From Cristatella mucedo (lineage: Eukaryota > Bryozoa > Phylactolaemata > Cristatellidae): a stretch of 64,000 bases of DNA. This document shows, in pieces, positions 47,315 to 60,005 of this stretch (its first letter is position 1; each line of letters starts with the position of its first letter). Location of the stretch: the NCBI GenBank assembly GCA_009760855.2, contig WPIO01000001.1, forward strand, positions 17,978,501 to 18,042,500, read 5' to 3'. A model generated the notes under the pieces. It searched no databases. It was given only the letters and a program-made list of their open reading frames with translations, and was not told where the DNA came from. The position numbers and the translations under genes are program-made.

Positions 47315-48202
47315 CTAAGTGTGACATTAAAGAAAGGAATTTAAGAAGCACTGCGAGGCGAGTGAGCTCAAGGACCAGCCGTGCACGTGGTCACTGCTGT
47401 TTCTGGTAACTGTTTCACAGTAAAAGTAAAACAGCTGCTTTTTTGCACACAATAAAAAAAAAGTAAACAGCTGTCTTTTTGTTTTACTAATTCTAATGGA
47501 AATCCTTAAACAAGGATATACTACAGCTGAAGCTCAAATGTTTATTATTAATATGAAATATGTAATGAAATATGAAATATGTAACAACAATTTAAATTTC
47601 ATTTAAATGCATTAATAATTTCATGATAATTTTCTTTTATCAAATTGGCCAAACACTAAAATTAAAGTGCAATCTTGCCAAAATTAAGATATTGAGATAT
47701 ATTTATTACATTGATCTTGTGGCATCAACGAATATTGATGTTCTTGTCAGCCATGTCTTCAGTTTGGGAATACACCAAAAAACGAAATGAATCAAACTAT
47801 AAAAGAGTTGGAAGGTTAATGTGGACAATGCAATAAAATCATCACACATGTTCTGGAAACTCCAAGACAACGTTGAAGAATCATCTCAAAACGCATGGAA
47901 ATGATTTTGATAAACCTGCTGGAGAGTGTACATCGAGTAAGAGCCCGTGGACGATAACAGAACAAAAACGATTGCCGATCTCCTGGAGCGAAAGACTCCA
48001 AAAAAGATTGTTACCGATCTGGCTCCTGATGTAAAAAGGTTAGAGCTATGACTATGTAATGTAGAAACAAGTATATACGGCAATCGATCTTACGAGACGG
48101 ATTCAAGCTTTCAGTGAATGAAAGCGATGTGGTGAAGCTGGTGCATGATGGTTTCGATGAAAAGAGAAACCAAACGATTGCCGATATAAAAGGAAAACTC
48201 GA

Positions 48203-48236
<34 letters not shown>
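48203..48236. repeat. (GA)n run inside the hAT relic
   Basis: Short GA microsatellite interrupting the pseudogene. Confidence 0.9.
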
Positions 48237-48238
<2 letters not shown>

Positions 48239-48377
48239 TAGAGTTTAGCACGACAGTGGGAATTCAATTCTTCGAAGTCAACATTCACGATAGTGGCGAT
48301 TCAACAACAATCAAGACGGGTCTTGTTCGCATATTTGGTTTGTGCATTGCTCTCGATAAGATCGAATCAATGAAACA

Positions 48378-48441
48378 ACGCAAAGCACCTAGAAAGAGAT
48401 AGAGATCTCTGAGGGTGCTTTATCAAATGTATTATTATTAT
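48378..48441 (+). repeat. LINE 3' tail nested in the hAT relic
   Basis: CAAAGCACCTAGAAAGAGAT, GAGGGTGCTTTATCAAATG and ATT repeats. It splits the transposase pseudogene, so the LINE copy inserted later. Confidence 0.8.
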
Positions 48442-50059
48442 AAACTGCATTTGAACGATTTTGGAATGACAATGGAGAGAGATTTGGCGGGATCTACGCA
48501 GGACGGTGCTGCAGTAAAAAGGAATGCACTAACCATATCGACGTCATCGGACAGCTCTGCTTAAACCACGGTCTGCACCTTAGAGTATGTGACACATAGT
48601 AGAAGAGTACGAGATGGAAGATTTAAACATGGACAATAAAGATATAGATGAAATGGAGAATTTTGAAGCGGATACGGAATTGGATGTGATCAGCGACGAT
48701 ACATTAAAAGAAGACTTCGATTACCATAATCTGCTCACGAAATCACGAAGGCTTGTCAAATAAATCAAATAATCAACTGTTCGAAATAATATCTTTCACT
48801 ACAAAGTAAAAGCAGAGTTCGGATGCGAGATTGAACTGCATCTTGACGTGAAGACGTGCTGACACTCCATATCAATAATGTTGGAGCCGATAGTAAAGAC
48901 AGAAGTCGCCATCCGCGAAACACTAATCGAATTCACGGCGCTGGAAATGATTGAGACATTGGATTTTGGCGCTCTCAAAATTATTCTGGAGACAATGGAG
49001 CCTGTGAAACTTGCTGTTGAGAATCTAAGTCGAGAAGGTGCGACATAGATGAGTGCTGACACAATTTTAGACTTCGTGTTCAACAAGCTGTCTAACCTGA
49101 ACAAAGATATTAGTACTAAGCTCACGGAAAATTTGAAGTGTCGTGCTGAAGAGCGCGCCTGAATAAGAATATCACGAACCTCTTTCGCAGTCTCAAAGAT
49201 CCGTCTGTCGCCCCGTTAAAACCTACACTAAATTTCGCAGGAAATTTAGCGCCTAATATATTTGAAGTCAACGATGTAGAAGTTGTCGTCGAACTGTCTT
49301 CAAATGATGCTAAAAGTATGAAATTTCTCTTTGAGATGAATTTAATTTGTTGCTTCAAAAAGAGGGATCATCATCCATTGCAGTCACTGGGAGTGCAGGA
49401 CAGTTTCAAATGGCTCAAGTCAAAATTCAGGCTCTTCAGGAACTTTGGCTAGGACACTGAAAACCTCCACAATTGTACCAAGAAATTCTATCCATTAAAT
49501 CGACATCAAAGGACGTTGAAAGAGTTTTTTCGGTGTGTACGAATTTCTGTGCAAAATTAAGATCGCATCTCTCGGACACGTCGCTTATTTTACTTGTATT
49601 CTTGAAATATTATTATAAGAAGTAAACATTTATTCTTTTGAACTTATCATGAATGATATATACTAAAACGGCGTTCATCACAAAAACAAGCTATTGACTG
49701 TAAAATTGATGAAAAAATGAAAAAACCCAGACAAGTTTGAAATTTGAATAAGAGTTGAAAAGTGGAAAAAGTAAACAGCTGTTCTAAAAAATGACTGTTT
49801 TTCAGGAATCCTAGTGGTCACCATGCTTGCAGCTTTTTGCCTATTTAGGCACACAAAAGGTTTTTTGCACTTTTAAATGTACGTGCTTTCAACTGCAGCG
49901 ACTGTTACTAATTCAGTGCATATACGAGAAGATTCAGTGCACGTACAGAGTACATGCAATTACGCATGCTTCAACTTCTGCACAAACTCGCAGCTGGGCT
50001 TTTCGCAATGACGAGGAAGCTGACGGTCTCTAGCCTCGCAAGCTTTTCCTTTTTCTTAC

Positions 50060-50214
50060 GTTTCTGCTCGGTGAGCCGATCGCGGGGGACCTGTCCTTCG
50101 ACCACGTCAGGGTGGTCTCATCGTCAGTTCCAGCACTAGCACACTCGAGCTTTACTTTGTCACCGGCTGCCGCTGGTCCTGGAGGTGACTGCGTTACGAC
50201 AGGATCACCTGGAG
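50060..50214 (-). CDS. Ig1, first half (with canonical cysteine)
   Basis: This is the first half of the first Ig domain: PGDPVVTQSPPG, then KVKLECASAGTDD with the B-strand cysteine, then the tryptophan strand TTLTWSKD. The acceptor is ggctgcag and the donor GAAAC|GTAAGAA. It enters in phase 1 and leaves in phase 0 (155 nt). It is the only Ig domain in the gene split by an intron; the other half is at 47197-47314, beyond an intron carrying a hAT transposon relic. Confidence 0.82.
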
Positions 50215-52821
50215 CTGCAGCCAGAGAAACCAGCAGGTACATTACACGGCTGTCAGCTGCACATCGTAGCACCGAAGCACGGACGGAGGCAGCTTTGGGT
50301 GGTCGGACGGACGGACGGGCGGACGCAGCTTTGGACGGTCGGCACCCAGCACGTGCTTAGAACAGCCTGCTGCTGCTGCTGGCGGTAATCGCCCTTTTAA
50401 AAACTGTAGCGAATCCTCGGCAGTTTGCTAGTATTATCATTATTGACGATTACCTGAAAAAAGTGTGATGTTGCTGTTGAAACCTCGAGATGCATACCAA
50501 ACTAGGAAACAACTTTGATGACCATCGGTTGATGAGCCAGCAAGCATTTTCTCTCTTATCGAAATCTATTAAATGGGTAAAAAGTCTTCAACAGCACGGA
50601 CAGCCTATTTATTAAAATCTGGTAAACAAAACACCACCTTTACCAAAGTGCCATCAGGTCACTAGCACCGGTCTCCATTCTGATTCTATGGTACTCAATT
50701 TTATGGCTCGCCTTTTTACCGATTGTTAGCACCACTCAACAAATAGAGCCACTCATGAGCATCAACTGTTGGGTGGCACTTAAGGACACGTTTCATTGTA
50801 CCGGCACTCTCCTTTTTCTACTATGCATTTTTACTTCTGGTGGCTGTCTATTGCTTATTTGATCCTGCTGGCCACAAGAGCCACACATGCTAGCATCTTT
50901 TTCTAAGCGAGCATTGGCAACGAGTTCCTGTTCAGCTCATACTTACGTGAAATGCAATGCAAGACTAAGCAATCTGCTACTTTGAATGCAGGGCGGCTAT
51001 TAAGCTGATAAGTGCATTCTCCACTGAACATTCAACTAAGTTTAACTGAGGGTGGGAGCTGCCGACCTCAGCCTCGGCCTGTTGACCCCATCCCTATGGC
51101 GACCACAGCTCCAGTCACCAGTGGGGAACCAGTGCAGGTCGGAGAGTAGTGAGGTAATGTGGGCAGATGCGACGTTCACCATAGACAAACCTGGCTTCTG
51201 AGCTCATTAACAACTTCCCAAAGCATTGCACCGTACAGGCAGGAAGGCCTGCACGTAGTGGGCCACAGAAGTTTGAACTGATGTCACGAATTCACTGACT
51301 AACTTGGCACTGGTATCCTAATTTAAGCAAGCAGGAATCTCGTAATGTTACATAGCTGAAAGTAGGCACCGGACCGTAGAGCTGCCGACGTGGTCAGCCA
51401 AACCACAGTGCAGGCTAGTCATTCCTCGATTGCTGTGTCATCAGTAGAAAAGATGCAGCCACTCAAGGCAGCTTGGTTGCCAAGGCACTTTGATGGGTCA
51501 CGTGGGTTCTTAGGACTCTTCCGAGGGTTTCCTTCTGAAATCGTGGGGTTTTCAGCTTACCCCTACTTAAACCTTAAAGGCCTCTAGTTTCGTTTACCTA
51601 CACTTCGTTTACCTATCCAATCGATTTTAAGATGCGCTGTCTGGCTGACTGGTCGCTCCACTCGCTTGCACCAGCCCACCCATCCGACCTTGCTCCTCCT
51701 GTTCGTGAGCTCACGAACCTCCCACCCCTCGGCTTCCGGCCGCAGTTCTTGGCACTCAATTGAAATCTTCTGTAGATCAGGAATTCAGCTCGTACATACC
51801 ATAGGTCTAGAACTCGCTTATGACTTCTGTCATCATATGCAATTGCATTGCCTCACCTAATTCTCAGCTATGAGAAGAGATTTAATTCTTCTTTGGCCTT
51901 ATACAAAAAAAACATATTCACCACGTCGCATATTTCAGTTGAATTCTTATCCTTGGTGCACTTGACTAGCTATCTCGGCGAGGACTTTTGCTATACTTAG
52001 GTTATGTGTGAGCACTAGGGTATGATTCACTTACACGTAAGTGCCCAAAAGGACTACCTAGAGGCAAAGACAGAGTCACACCCACCTGTCTAGCAAGGGA
52101 GAGCTAGGATAAAACCAAACTTAATCTGTATCCTACCATGTGCCGACACGAGCCAACAAGTCCTATTTGCTGAACCCCCCTAGAGTAAGTCAAATCGGCC
52201 GATTAGTATAGCAGTAGTGACCTAAAGCCTTGCTTCAAATTTATCAAAACCTAGTGAGCAAGATAAGCAAAATATGCTCAATCACATAAGTCTGGGACTT
52301 CTACATTTTTCAAAAACTATTAGGAACCGCTAAAAATGTTGATTTTTCCCCCACAAAAAGGTTAATTTTTCGTATTTATTAAACGAGCCTGCTTTAGAGT
52401 GGCAAATTCTGCACAACGTACCCATTACAGATGCCTTAACATGGTTGAGAAGAATGGTATGTAATTATCGTGAGTACACAATAAATCCTTGTCGATGTAA
52501 AGTATTTTCAAGCTATATAAAATAGCCCAAACTTTGTATTCACTGCATGTGTTAGGCAAAGCATGCTAAAACGGCTGATATTAGCTGTTGAATGACTAAA
52601 GAGGGCATATAACCAAAGATTATTTATGTATTCCCTGTATAATGTTCTATTTTCAGTTTGTGTGACTCATAAGAGCGATCCTGTTTTGAGCAAAGAGCAG
52701 AGTGTGGTGGAAATCATTTGGTCTACAAGGCTATTTGGAAATCGAAAGAGCAACTCTGCATTACTATGAGCAACGACAGCAGCAAAGGCAGCTGTCGCTA
52801 CTATAGCCACTTAATTACTAC
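50215..52821 (-). other. Intron between vWA-A and Ig1
   Basis: Has an 11-bp GGTCGGACGGAC-like repeat near 50300 and a LINE fragment at 51110. From 50400 to 51100 and 51930 to 52800 nothing is recognised. Confidence 0.55.
51110..51395 (-). mobile_element. LINE reverse-transcriptase fragment
   Basis: Contains GGGAACCAGTGCAGGTCGG (complement of the DLHW codons) and further blocks parallel to the copy at 3034, up to GTTACATAGCTGAAAGTAGG. Confidence 0.65.
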
Positions 52822-52993
52822 CTGTGAATGGGCATTCCTGGGTCTTCGTAAACTGTTCAATGACGGTGTTAAGTGCATTGAAGTCCTGTGCTGTATACGA
52901 TCGCTCCTTGGCACCGGCGATTGCGACTAGCTCAGTCTCTGCCACACCGGGCCCAACGCCAAGTGCGTGCATCTCGATGCCAGCATTCCTTGC
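52822..52993 (-). CDS. vWA-A domain, second exon
   Basis: This is the C-terminal third of vWA-A. It reads ARNAGIEMHALGVG, then ELVAIAG, and ends in the helix DFNALNTVIEQF followed by cysteine in QECPF, which can pair with the cysteine before strand 1. The acceptor is ctttcag and the donor ACAG|GTAGTA. The exon enters in phase 0 and leaves in phase 1 (172 nt). The join to the previous exon gives a continuous vWA fold (KQAQL + ARNAG). The 4.5-kb intron between the two exons holds a SINE and several LINE fragments. Confidence 0.87.
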
Positions 52994-53281
52994 CTGAAAG
53001 TCGAGTCGCACAGCAGCATAAATCATTGATGGCAGATTGTGAAGCAATATTTGAGAAGCTGCCTAGCATTGTACTGAACAGTCAGTCAAGCTCATGCCAG
53101 TCCTCACGAAAAGATTCACGTGATATTGAGTGCTCTTAGTGCTTAGCCCAAACCGTAGAATGCGTCGAATTAGTGATCTGCACATGAAAGAAAGCTCACT
53201 TGTACGTCTAGCAAGTGCCCGGGATAAAAAAAAACAGTGCTCTGAATTAGAACATTTTGAAATCATAATACCCATAGACAT

Positions 53282-53455
53282 ACCATGAGCCGCGATGGTG
53301 CACTAGGTAAGGCGGTTGCTTTTCACGACATCGATCCCGAGGTCGTGGGTTCGAATCCTGCGTGGGCTATCCTTTATTGCCATGCAAGCGGTGGTGATAG
53401 CCGTAAAGGCTCTTGTGTCGCTATACAAAAGAGGCTGCTAAATCAGCTAGTATTT
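53282..53455 (+). repeat. tRNA-derived SINE, family A
   Basis: Well-preserved copy: GAGCCGCGATGGTGCACTAG, B-box TGGGTTCGAATCC, end CGCTATACAAAAGAGGCTG, AGCTAGTATTTTTTT. It lies inside the vWA-A intron. Confidence 0.85.
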
Positions 53456-54104
53456 TTTTACGCTGAGAATTAAGCCAAGGAGGGGTAAGTACTTGAGCTT
53501 ACTCTTACCGCAAGACTAGCACTCCTGAAGGGCCATCCCGACAGGCTGCATGCTGTTATGCATGGAATAAGTCTAAGGGGTGGAGCCAAGACCTACTTTC
53601 TTGCCTACTTTGCAGCAATAACCACTATAATAAAATACTAAGTTTCTTGCAGAGCGACATAAGAAAAATAAATCTCTAACCAAGTAGTGACATGCACGGC
53701 ACCAACCATTCAAAAGCAATCAATTATCGTACTTTGGTTAGCATGCTACAGCTAAAATTATCACTACAGGCTACCGGTTAATAGAACCTCTGACTAGCAC
53801 CTTTCAGTGAATCAAGCACAGGCGATCACACGAAGCACACAGGTACATTAAAGGCAAGCTCACTGGAGTAAGGGAAAGCTGACCAGAATAGTCTTCAGCT
53901 GAGACTTAAAAAGAATGCAAAGTCAGTGCATGCAGTGACCTGTAGCTGCAAACAAGTTGTAGAATTTCGGTCCACACGAGCTGAGGGTTCTCACCAAAAG
54001 ATTCTAATTGAGTGCGAGGGATGGCGAGGTGACTGAATAGTGAGGAGCAGGTGGTGCGAAAGCAAACTTTAGGAGCAAGAGAGTCAGATGTGTAATAAGA
54101 GTAA

Positions 54105-54860
54105 TTACACATTTGCTTAGCACCCTCAGAGAGCTTAGTATCTTTCCCCGGCACTTTACATATACTGTAATGGAAGGTAGGCAGATGCAGGTGAGTGAAG
54201 TGATATTTCAACCAGGGAATCTTGAAATCAAACCAGTGCTTGATCGTAAGCCAATGAAGCTCAGACAGAAGCTGCGTGATGTGGCGACTTTACCATGTAT
54301 GACAGACCGGACTAGCTGCCGAGTTTTGCACCGGTTACAGACGATTAAGGGCATAGTCCGGGAGTCCTGAATAAATGGAATCGCAGTAACCTGATGCGAT
54401 GTCACTGGCACACGATTTTTTTGGCTGTCACGCTATTATCTAAGCCAGCCATAATTTTGGCCATGTTCCTTAGCTGAAAATAGGCCGACTTTGCATTGGA
54501 GAATATGTGCCCATCTAATGACAATCCCAATGACAAAGCGGATTAAATACTTCAAGCCATCAATCTTGCACTACTGCATGTGGTATACAGCTTTCATTTC
54601 TGGCTATCCAGGGAATGATGAGCACACAATAGCAAAAGGCACACTAAAGGTCTGCAAAGATTAGCCCTCCTTCGGCAGCCTGAGTCATATCGAGGGCTGA
54701 AGCCCACCCACACCATCAGAGTCAGACCGTTATGAAATAGCACGCCTAGATTACGGGCAGACGTCACAGGAGTGATGCTAGAGAAACCAATCTTGAGAAC
54801 GAGGTCTTCCAACTTTCGGATGACACTAGGTTCTCCTTGATAACATATCACTGTTCTCAC
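54105..54860 (-). mobile_element. LINE 3' portion
   Basis: Minus strand from 54860 reads TPVTSARNLGVLFHNGLTLM, the conserved SVRNLGVLFD segment of CR1/L2-like reverse transcriptases. It continues through decayed coding sequence to the reverse tail at 54105 (TTGCTTAGCACCCTCAGAG). Confidence 0.75.
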
Positions 54861-55435
54861 TGCAGAGTGTTCTCCATGTCATACATGCTTGTGCACTAGG
54901 AATTCAATGTGTGTGCGTGTGTGCACAGGCTGGCATGTGTGTACAGAAGCCCCAATGGAACCGCATGCTATCCTAGCAGCTTAATGTACAGCTTGCCAAT
55001 TAGCCTAGGAAAGGCCCAGGTCAGGCGATGTGTCCTGCAGTCAAGACTCAGCTGTACAAGCCAGTCTGTCTTTCTCTGCGGCCTCAAGTTAAATATCACA
55101 GAAACTTCAAAAAAGGTTAGCTATGAGAGAATGAAGTCAAGTCTTGAAAAAGTGTATTAACTGTGCTGTATTGGTACCATCAAGCATAAAGGAGGCCTTT
55201 GGTGGCTATTCGTATTAAAAACCATTGTGAGGTGTGGTTGGAAAGTGATGTGGCTGCACAAAATCTCTGATGCTGCTGTAAACCAAACCCGAGAATGAAG
55301 ATATTGCACTGATATGTGACATAAGCCTAAGGCACTAAGGAGACACCCTGGTATAGATATTTGGAAAACGATGGCGACAGAAAAATAATGAGATGCATAC
55401 AAAAAGATATCGTAATGGCAGAGCAACGTCGAAAA

Positions 55436-55545
55436 AGAGGGAGAGGGGGACAGAGGGGGACAGAGGGGGACAGAGGGGGTGGAGGGGGACAGAGGGGGGC
55501 GGAGGGGGATGGAGGGAGAGGAGGAAGGGAGAGGGAGAGAGTTCT
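55436..55545. repeat. G-rich minisatellite (GGGGGACAGA)n
   Basis: Tandem GGGGGACAGA / GGGGGCGGAGG units, then GGAGAGGGAGAG. Such G runs might form quadruplex structures. Confidence 0.9.
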
Positions 55546-55934
55546 TGAGCAACTGTGAGCTATTGGCTGAATTTCTCGAATTTAAATAACCAAGCAATGG
55601 TCGCATTCAGGGCTGACTGTGTAATGGCTGTTTTTGGCGGTTCCTCAAAACCAGAGTTGCAGTCGTCTAGCATTCACAGATCCAAGAAGCTAGTTAGATC
55701 CTTGGCCAATAAGATCACAGGATGCAACCATAATTGCAAAGGAGTAGCTTGAGACCTGTTACACTAGTCTGTCAAAACTTCAAGGCTTGCAAGTTCTTGT
55801 CAGGTTGTACTGCTAATCACTCAAAAGAGTTCGTATTATTTTGGCTGTAATGTATTTCGGCTGTACGTTCTTCGGAATGCTGACTTTTTGAGTGCCTATA
55901 ATCTTGCCTCGGCTCCAGTGACACTGCACTACAA

Positions 55935-57115
55935 TTGCTTAAGTCGTATCTAATTGTGGGATTTCAGAGTGCTGATATCAACAGGCCACAATCATCTGCA
56001 CCCCAGAGACCCGTGCTTGGTTTACTTCCTTTTATAATCTATGGTCTTTCTCTTGCCGATTTAATCGTCCAGCACAACCTGAGCCTACGTGTTCTTAGGG
56101 ACGACCTAGCTGCTGTAACAGTGCTTTGATCCCTAACTGCTTTACAGCATTTCAAACTCTCTCAAGTCCCCTGTAGCATGTATTGCAGACATTTGCACTT
56201 GGATGGCAGCAACTTTATTAAAATTGAAAGATAATATACAAAAGCTTTCTAGTGAGGGACAACCCAGGATTACTCAAAAATGGAAAATCCTAACCATCAA
56301 AATGGGCTCGACTAACATACTTCCTGTAGCATCTGCGCATGGATGTCCTACACTAAAGTGACCTTTTACTAGAGGATCAAATCAGTTCTGCATTCAAGTC
56401 GGCCTACTTTCAGCTGCATGACATTGTAAAATGTTGTGCCTGCTTAGTGAAGGATACTACATCTAAATTGGTCCATGCATTTGAGACATCCCAACTAGAC
56501 TTCAGTAACTCACCACCTTCAAGTCTTCTGGCCTGTGCATTCAGGTGTTAACAGTTGGTGCACAGCTCGGCTGCAAGACTTCTCTGTCGTGACCTTGCAA
56601 CTTCCACATAGTTCTTCGTCTCACCGACATGCACTGGCTCCCAATCAAGCAGTGTTTCGGCTTCAAGATTCTTTCACTAACCTTTAGGTCTCTTTGTTTT
56701 CTTGCTCTAGCCTGCCTATCGGAATTACTTCCTGATCAGGCTTTCCATACTGCTGCCATTTGCTGTCCTGTCTCAAATCTTTAGTTTAGCTGTACCGTTA
56801 AGCAACCTATAATACTTCTGAGACCAAACCTTCTGTTCGTTTGCATGCTCCTAATGCCTGGAGCTCACTCCTGACTAACGCCACGACAGCACCTTACTTG
56901 ACAAAATCTGAAATAAAAGCTGTGAGCACATCTCTCCCTCTCATCATTTGCTCAGTCCTAGTGAACAATGCGCCGTGTTCTTAAACGTGCCAATATTGAA
57001 TGTTACTCCAAACCCATTCATATACATACGTTCCAGTGTATGTAAAGTGCACAGAAAGAGATCTAGTTTTCTTACATGTTCTACAAATGTCTAAAAATTG
57101 AAAATAATAATAGCA
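55935..57115 (+). mobile_element. LINE reverse transcriptase, 3' half and tail
   Basis: Plus strand reads PVLGLLPFIIYGLSLADLI and LRVLRDDLAAVTV, the palm region (GSVLGPLLFIIY and YADD; here YA is replaced but both aspartates remain). Then FKSAYFQLHDIV, further decayed blocks and the tail AGTGCACAGAAAGAG to CTACAAATGT. It is the longest LINE fragment in the window, with many stops. Confidence 0.8.
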
Positions 57116-57478
57116 AGCAGCTCGCTACCTGCGGACTCGCTTTGCTGAATCATTGTAATTCTGTCAAGGAAGACACCGCTGCACCATCTTGCCGCTTGAC
57201 CGACTTCATCGCTTTAATCGGTACAGATAATTACTATTATTATTATTATAGTCTGCACGTGAGGCACGGCTATGCAGTGTAAGACTCTCCTTGTCAGCCC
57301 GATGTGAACACCAACACACAGCCAAATGTCAGTGAAAGCCAATGCTGCACCCCAGGTTTAAGGCCAAGTTAAATCTTGGTCTGTCGAAGGAAAGACAAGA
57401 GGTAAGAGTAGAAGTGAGGGCAAGAATGAGATCACTCATGCTAATAGGACTACGTTGGGATATGGAAGCAGCGCTTAC

Positions 57479-57888
57479 CAGCTGAGCTTGCTTGGCTGTC
57501 TCAGCGGGATTGCTTGATTGTCCATCCGTAATAACAATGCACAGGTTCTTAACGTTGGGCCGGTCTCCACTGGCAGGTATAAACATCTTGGTTCGTGCAT
57601 ACTCGAGCGGCTTGTGTGTGTTGGTGCCGCCTCCTATCTGCCTAATCCTTAGGATGGCCGGCTGAAGCTCGGCCTTGTTCTTGAATTGGTTGAGGTTAAA
57701 GTTGAGCTGTTCATTGTTGCTGAACGAAACGATACCCACTTGCGATGCATCGGGTCCGATCATGAACTGGTCAGTAAAGTTCTTCACAAAAGCTAGCTGC
57801 TTGCTGAAGTCAACCCTAGCAATGCTCGTCGATGAGTCGAGGATGATCACCACGTCCTGGGGTATGTTAAGGATACACCTGCTTGGAG
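57479..57888 (-). CDS. vWA-A domain, first exon (MIDAS part)
   Basis: This exon encodes the N-terminal two thirds of a von Willebrand A domain. It opens with a cysteine (RCILNIP), then the strand QDVVIILDSSTS, which carries an intact DxSxS metal-binding (MIDAS) motif. The MIDAS threonine (GGGTNTHKPL) and aspartate (VITDGQS) follow. The acceptor is ttgcag at 57889-57890 and the donor CTG|GTAAGC at 57478. The exon enters in phase 1 and leaves in phase 0 (410 nt). The phase-0 end joins exactly to the exon at 52822-52993. The family binds protein ligands through a divalent cation, as in matrilins, collagens and hemicentin. An exon with a start codon and signal peptide should lie upstream but was not identified. 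Confidence 0.88.
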
Positions 57889-58556
57889 CTGCAAGTACAA
57901 CACAAGAGGGGAGATCGGCCGATGGCTATTTTCTTCCCTGCCCCTTTTTTTTATCGCAGGTGGGCATCCATTTCTACGCAGCTTCAGCACGACAGAGTAG
58001 CCGTCGAGGCAGCAGCTTTTTCAGCGTGCATGCTTTGACGCTCCCCCTGCTTCGAAAACCAGGTCTCTGCCGCTGGCAGCCACTCGAGGCGCTCTGCTCA
58101 CCAGGGCAGGGCTGGGCAGCGCTGCCCTCTATGACCTGTTGCTGTGGCTGACCGGCGTGCTGCTTCGATCAACAGGTACAGATTTCTTTTTGGTGCGCAT
58201 GCGGTGGCCAAAGGACCTCCTCTAGTGTAACAAAGGGAAAGTGAGAAGCACACTTGTGTCCGGAGGACTGTCGAGACCAGCATGGATGTAGCAGTGCAGT
58301 GCGGCCAGAAATGATGTGGCAAAGCTGGCAGACAGAAAGAGAGATAAAAGGTGTATGGGCAGGGTGACATCTCCTTTTTTAATCATTCAACATCTTTCTG
58401 TGGTGCTTTGCCCGCTTCGACCGGCACTGACTGAGTGCCAGAGCACTCGGCTAACGCAATGGAAGATGCTTGAGTGTCGTTGCTAGCATAAACTTCTAAC
58501 GGGCATTGAAAGAAAGGTACACCTGAGCACTATTCATTATTTATCCTTCATTTTTA

Positions 58557-58612
58557 AAATATATAATTCATTTGTATAGCGCTCTTCATTATTCATTATT
58601 ATTATTATCGGT
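58557..58612 (+). repeat. LINE tail remnant with (ATT)n
   Basis: TTCATTTGTATAGCGCTCTTC followed by CATTATT repeats; a remnant of the shared terminal motif. Confidence 0.45.
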
Positions 58613-58839
58613 CATTGCATAAAACGACTCTCCAAATCAGAGCCCTGGCTGAACGCATCGTCAGCCAGTGAATCCCACTGAAGATTTGTGCAAGCACAAG
58701 TGTCTGCATATGCAATTTCTATGCATGGTGTAAGCATGTATACCTGTGTGTAGCATGTGTTTTTTATGTGTTTGAGTGTGTGAGCGTGCGAGTGCACATG
58801 CACTTGCGTGCGTGCACGTGTGTGCGTTCGTGTGTGCGT

Positions 58840-58957
<118 letters not shown>

Positions 58958-59904
58958 CGTAGATGTATGTATTTATGGATGCGGTTTATTGGGTAAGTGA
59001 AAGTGTGTTTGTGTAGGTGTATGTATATGTGTTTGCCTGTTTCTCCGTATAATTAATTGTGTATTAGTGTATGTTTATGAGCATGTTTGTGTTTGTCGTG
59101 TGTGTGTGTGTGCACCATGTGAGCATGCATGTATGCATGCAAATGTTTGTTTGTGTCTGTTAGAGTGCTAGAATGGGTATGCCAAAAGTCTTAGCTGCCC
59201 CTTGGCTAACCAACGAGCCAGCATCGCTGTGTAGTCAAGCTAGAGAACAACCAGCATGAACACTGACGTCATCCCTCTGGACAAGTGGGTAGCCAGAGCT
59301 TGCCCTTTAGTTAATGCTAGCCACATGCAGGCCAGGCTCGAAGCCCTCTTTGAAATTCCGTAGAAGTGAGATGCGTCGGTCGCATTAGCCATCACTGGTA
59401 CTCGCGAGAAGCCAACGAGTGCTTGAGAAGGCTACTGGCAGCTACAGCAGCTGTCGGCACCCAACGAGGTGCCAGTTGCACGGACGTGGTCAGCTCCCAT
59501 CTATCGATGGCAGGAGAGCCGTTTTGTTGGCTAATATCGGACAAATGGAAGGCTGTAGATCTAAAGCTACATTCACACGGTCAGTTTTATTTAGTTCACC
59601 GTCCGACTGAGATTACCTCACGAGTCGGTGGAGGGAGGCTGGGCAGCGCTAGGCATAATTGAAGCAGCTTTGGCTGCTGCCGTCAGCTTTCGGTAGCAGC
59701 CCAGCAGTAAACCAAATAACTATACCCTTCACGGACCTATAACGTGCTCACAGACATGCTCATGTTGTAAGAATCGGCCAGGAAAAAGCTCCATGGCTAC
59801 GACTTTGTTAACTTCAAAAGGTGATGTGCCGTGCTTTGGAGCCAAGACACCCACTCAAGCGTTGGGAGACCAGCGGAAGCACCGAGAACCTCCTCTGTAT
59901 TCGT

Positions 59905-60005
59905 TTGTGTAGCACCCTCCTCAGTAAATTAGATCTCTCCGAGGCATTTTACAAGGGCTGCACAGTATTGTCGACATGGTTAGTGATAACATGCACAGTG
60001 TAAGC
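59905..60005 (-). repeat. LINE 3' tail fragment
   Basis: TTTGTGTAGCACCCTCCTCAG, then CTCTCCGAGGCATTTTACAAG and GGTTAGTGATAACATGCACAG, parallel to the reverse tails elsewhere. Confidence 0.6.

Larger units (their letters stand above)
47418..49797 (+). mobile_element. hAT transposon relic with BED-finger transposase pseudogene
   Basis: A decayed hAT transposase runs from about 47753 to the stop at 49623-49625. The N-terminus reads MSSVWEYTKKRNE, then CGQCNKII and, after frameshifts, LKNHLKTHG: a BED zinc finger. The middle gives MLEPIVKTEVAIRETLIEF and MEPVKLAVENLSREGA. The end gives STSKDVERVFSVCTNF and KLRSHLSDTSLILLVFLKYY, the hAT dimerisation domain. In-frame stops and shifts make it non-functional. 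Ends are suggested by CAGTAAAAGTAAAACAGCTG at 47418 and the partly complementary CAGCTG...ATGACTG ending at 49797. The 17-bp AAAAAGTAAACAGCTGT also occurs directly repeated near each end. It is AT-rich compared with its surroundings and lies inside the Ig1 intron. Confidence 0.8.

Noticed and set aside
58102-58370. Minus-strand ATG frame with a hydrophobic start and a good donor, as a signal-peptide exon for vWA-A
   Set aside because: It ends in phase 2 but the vWA-A exon begins in phase 1, so joining would break the frame. The hydrophobic stretch is also atypical.
59366-59662. 98-codon plus-strand frame
   Set aside because: No recognised domain, and two frames overlap with similar length; likely chance.
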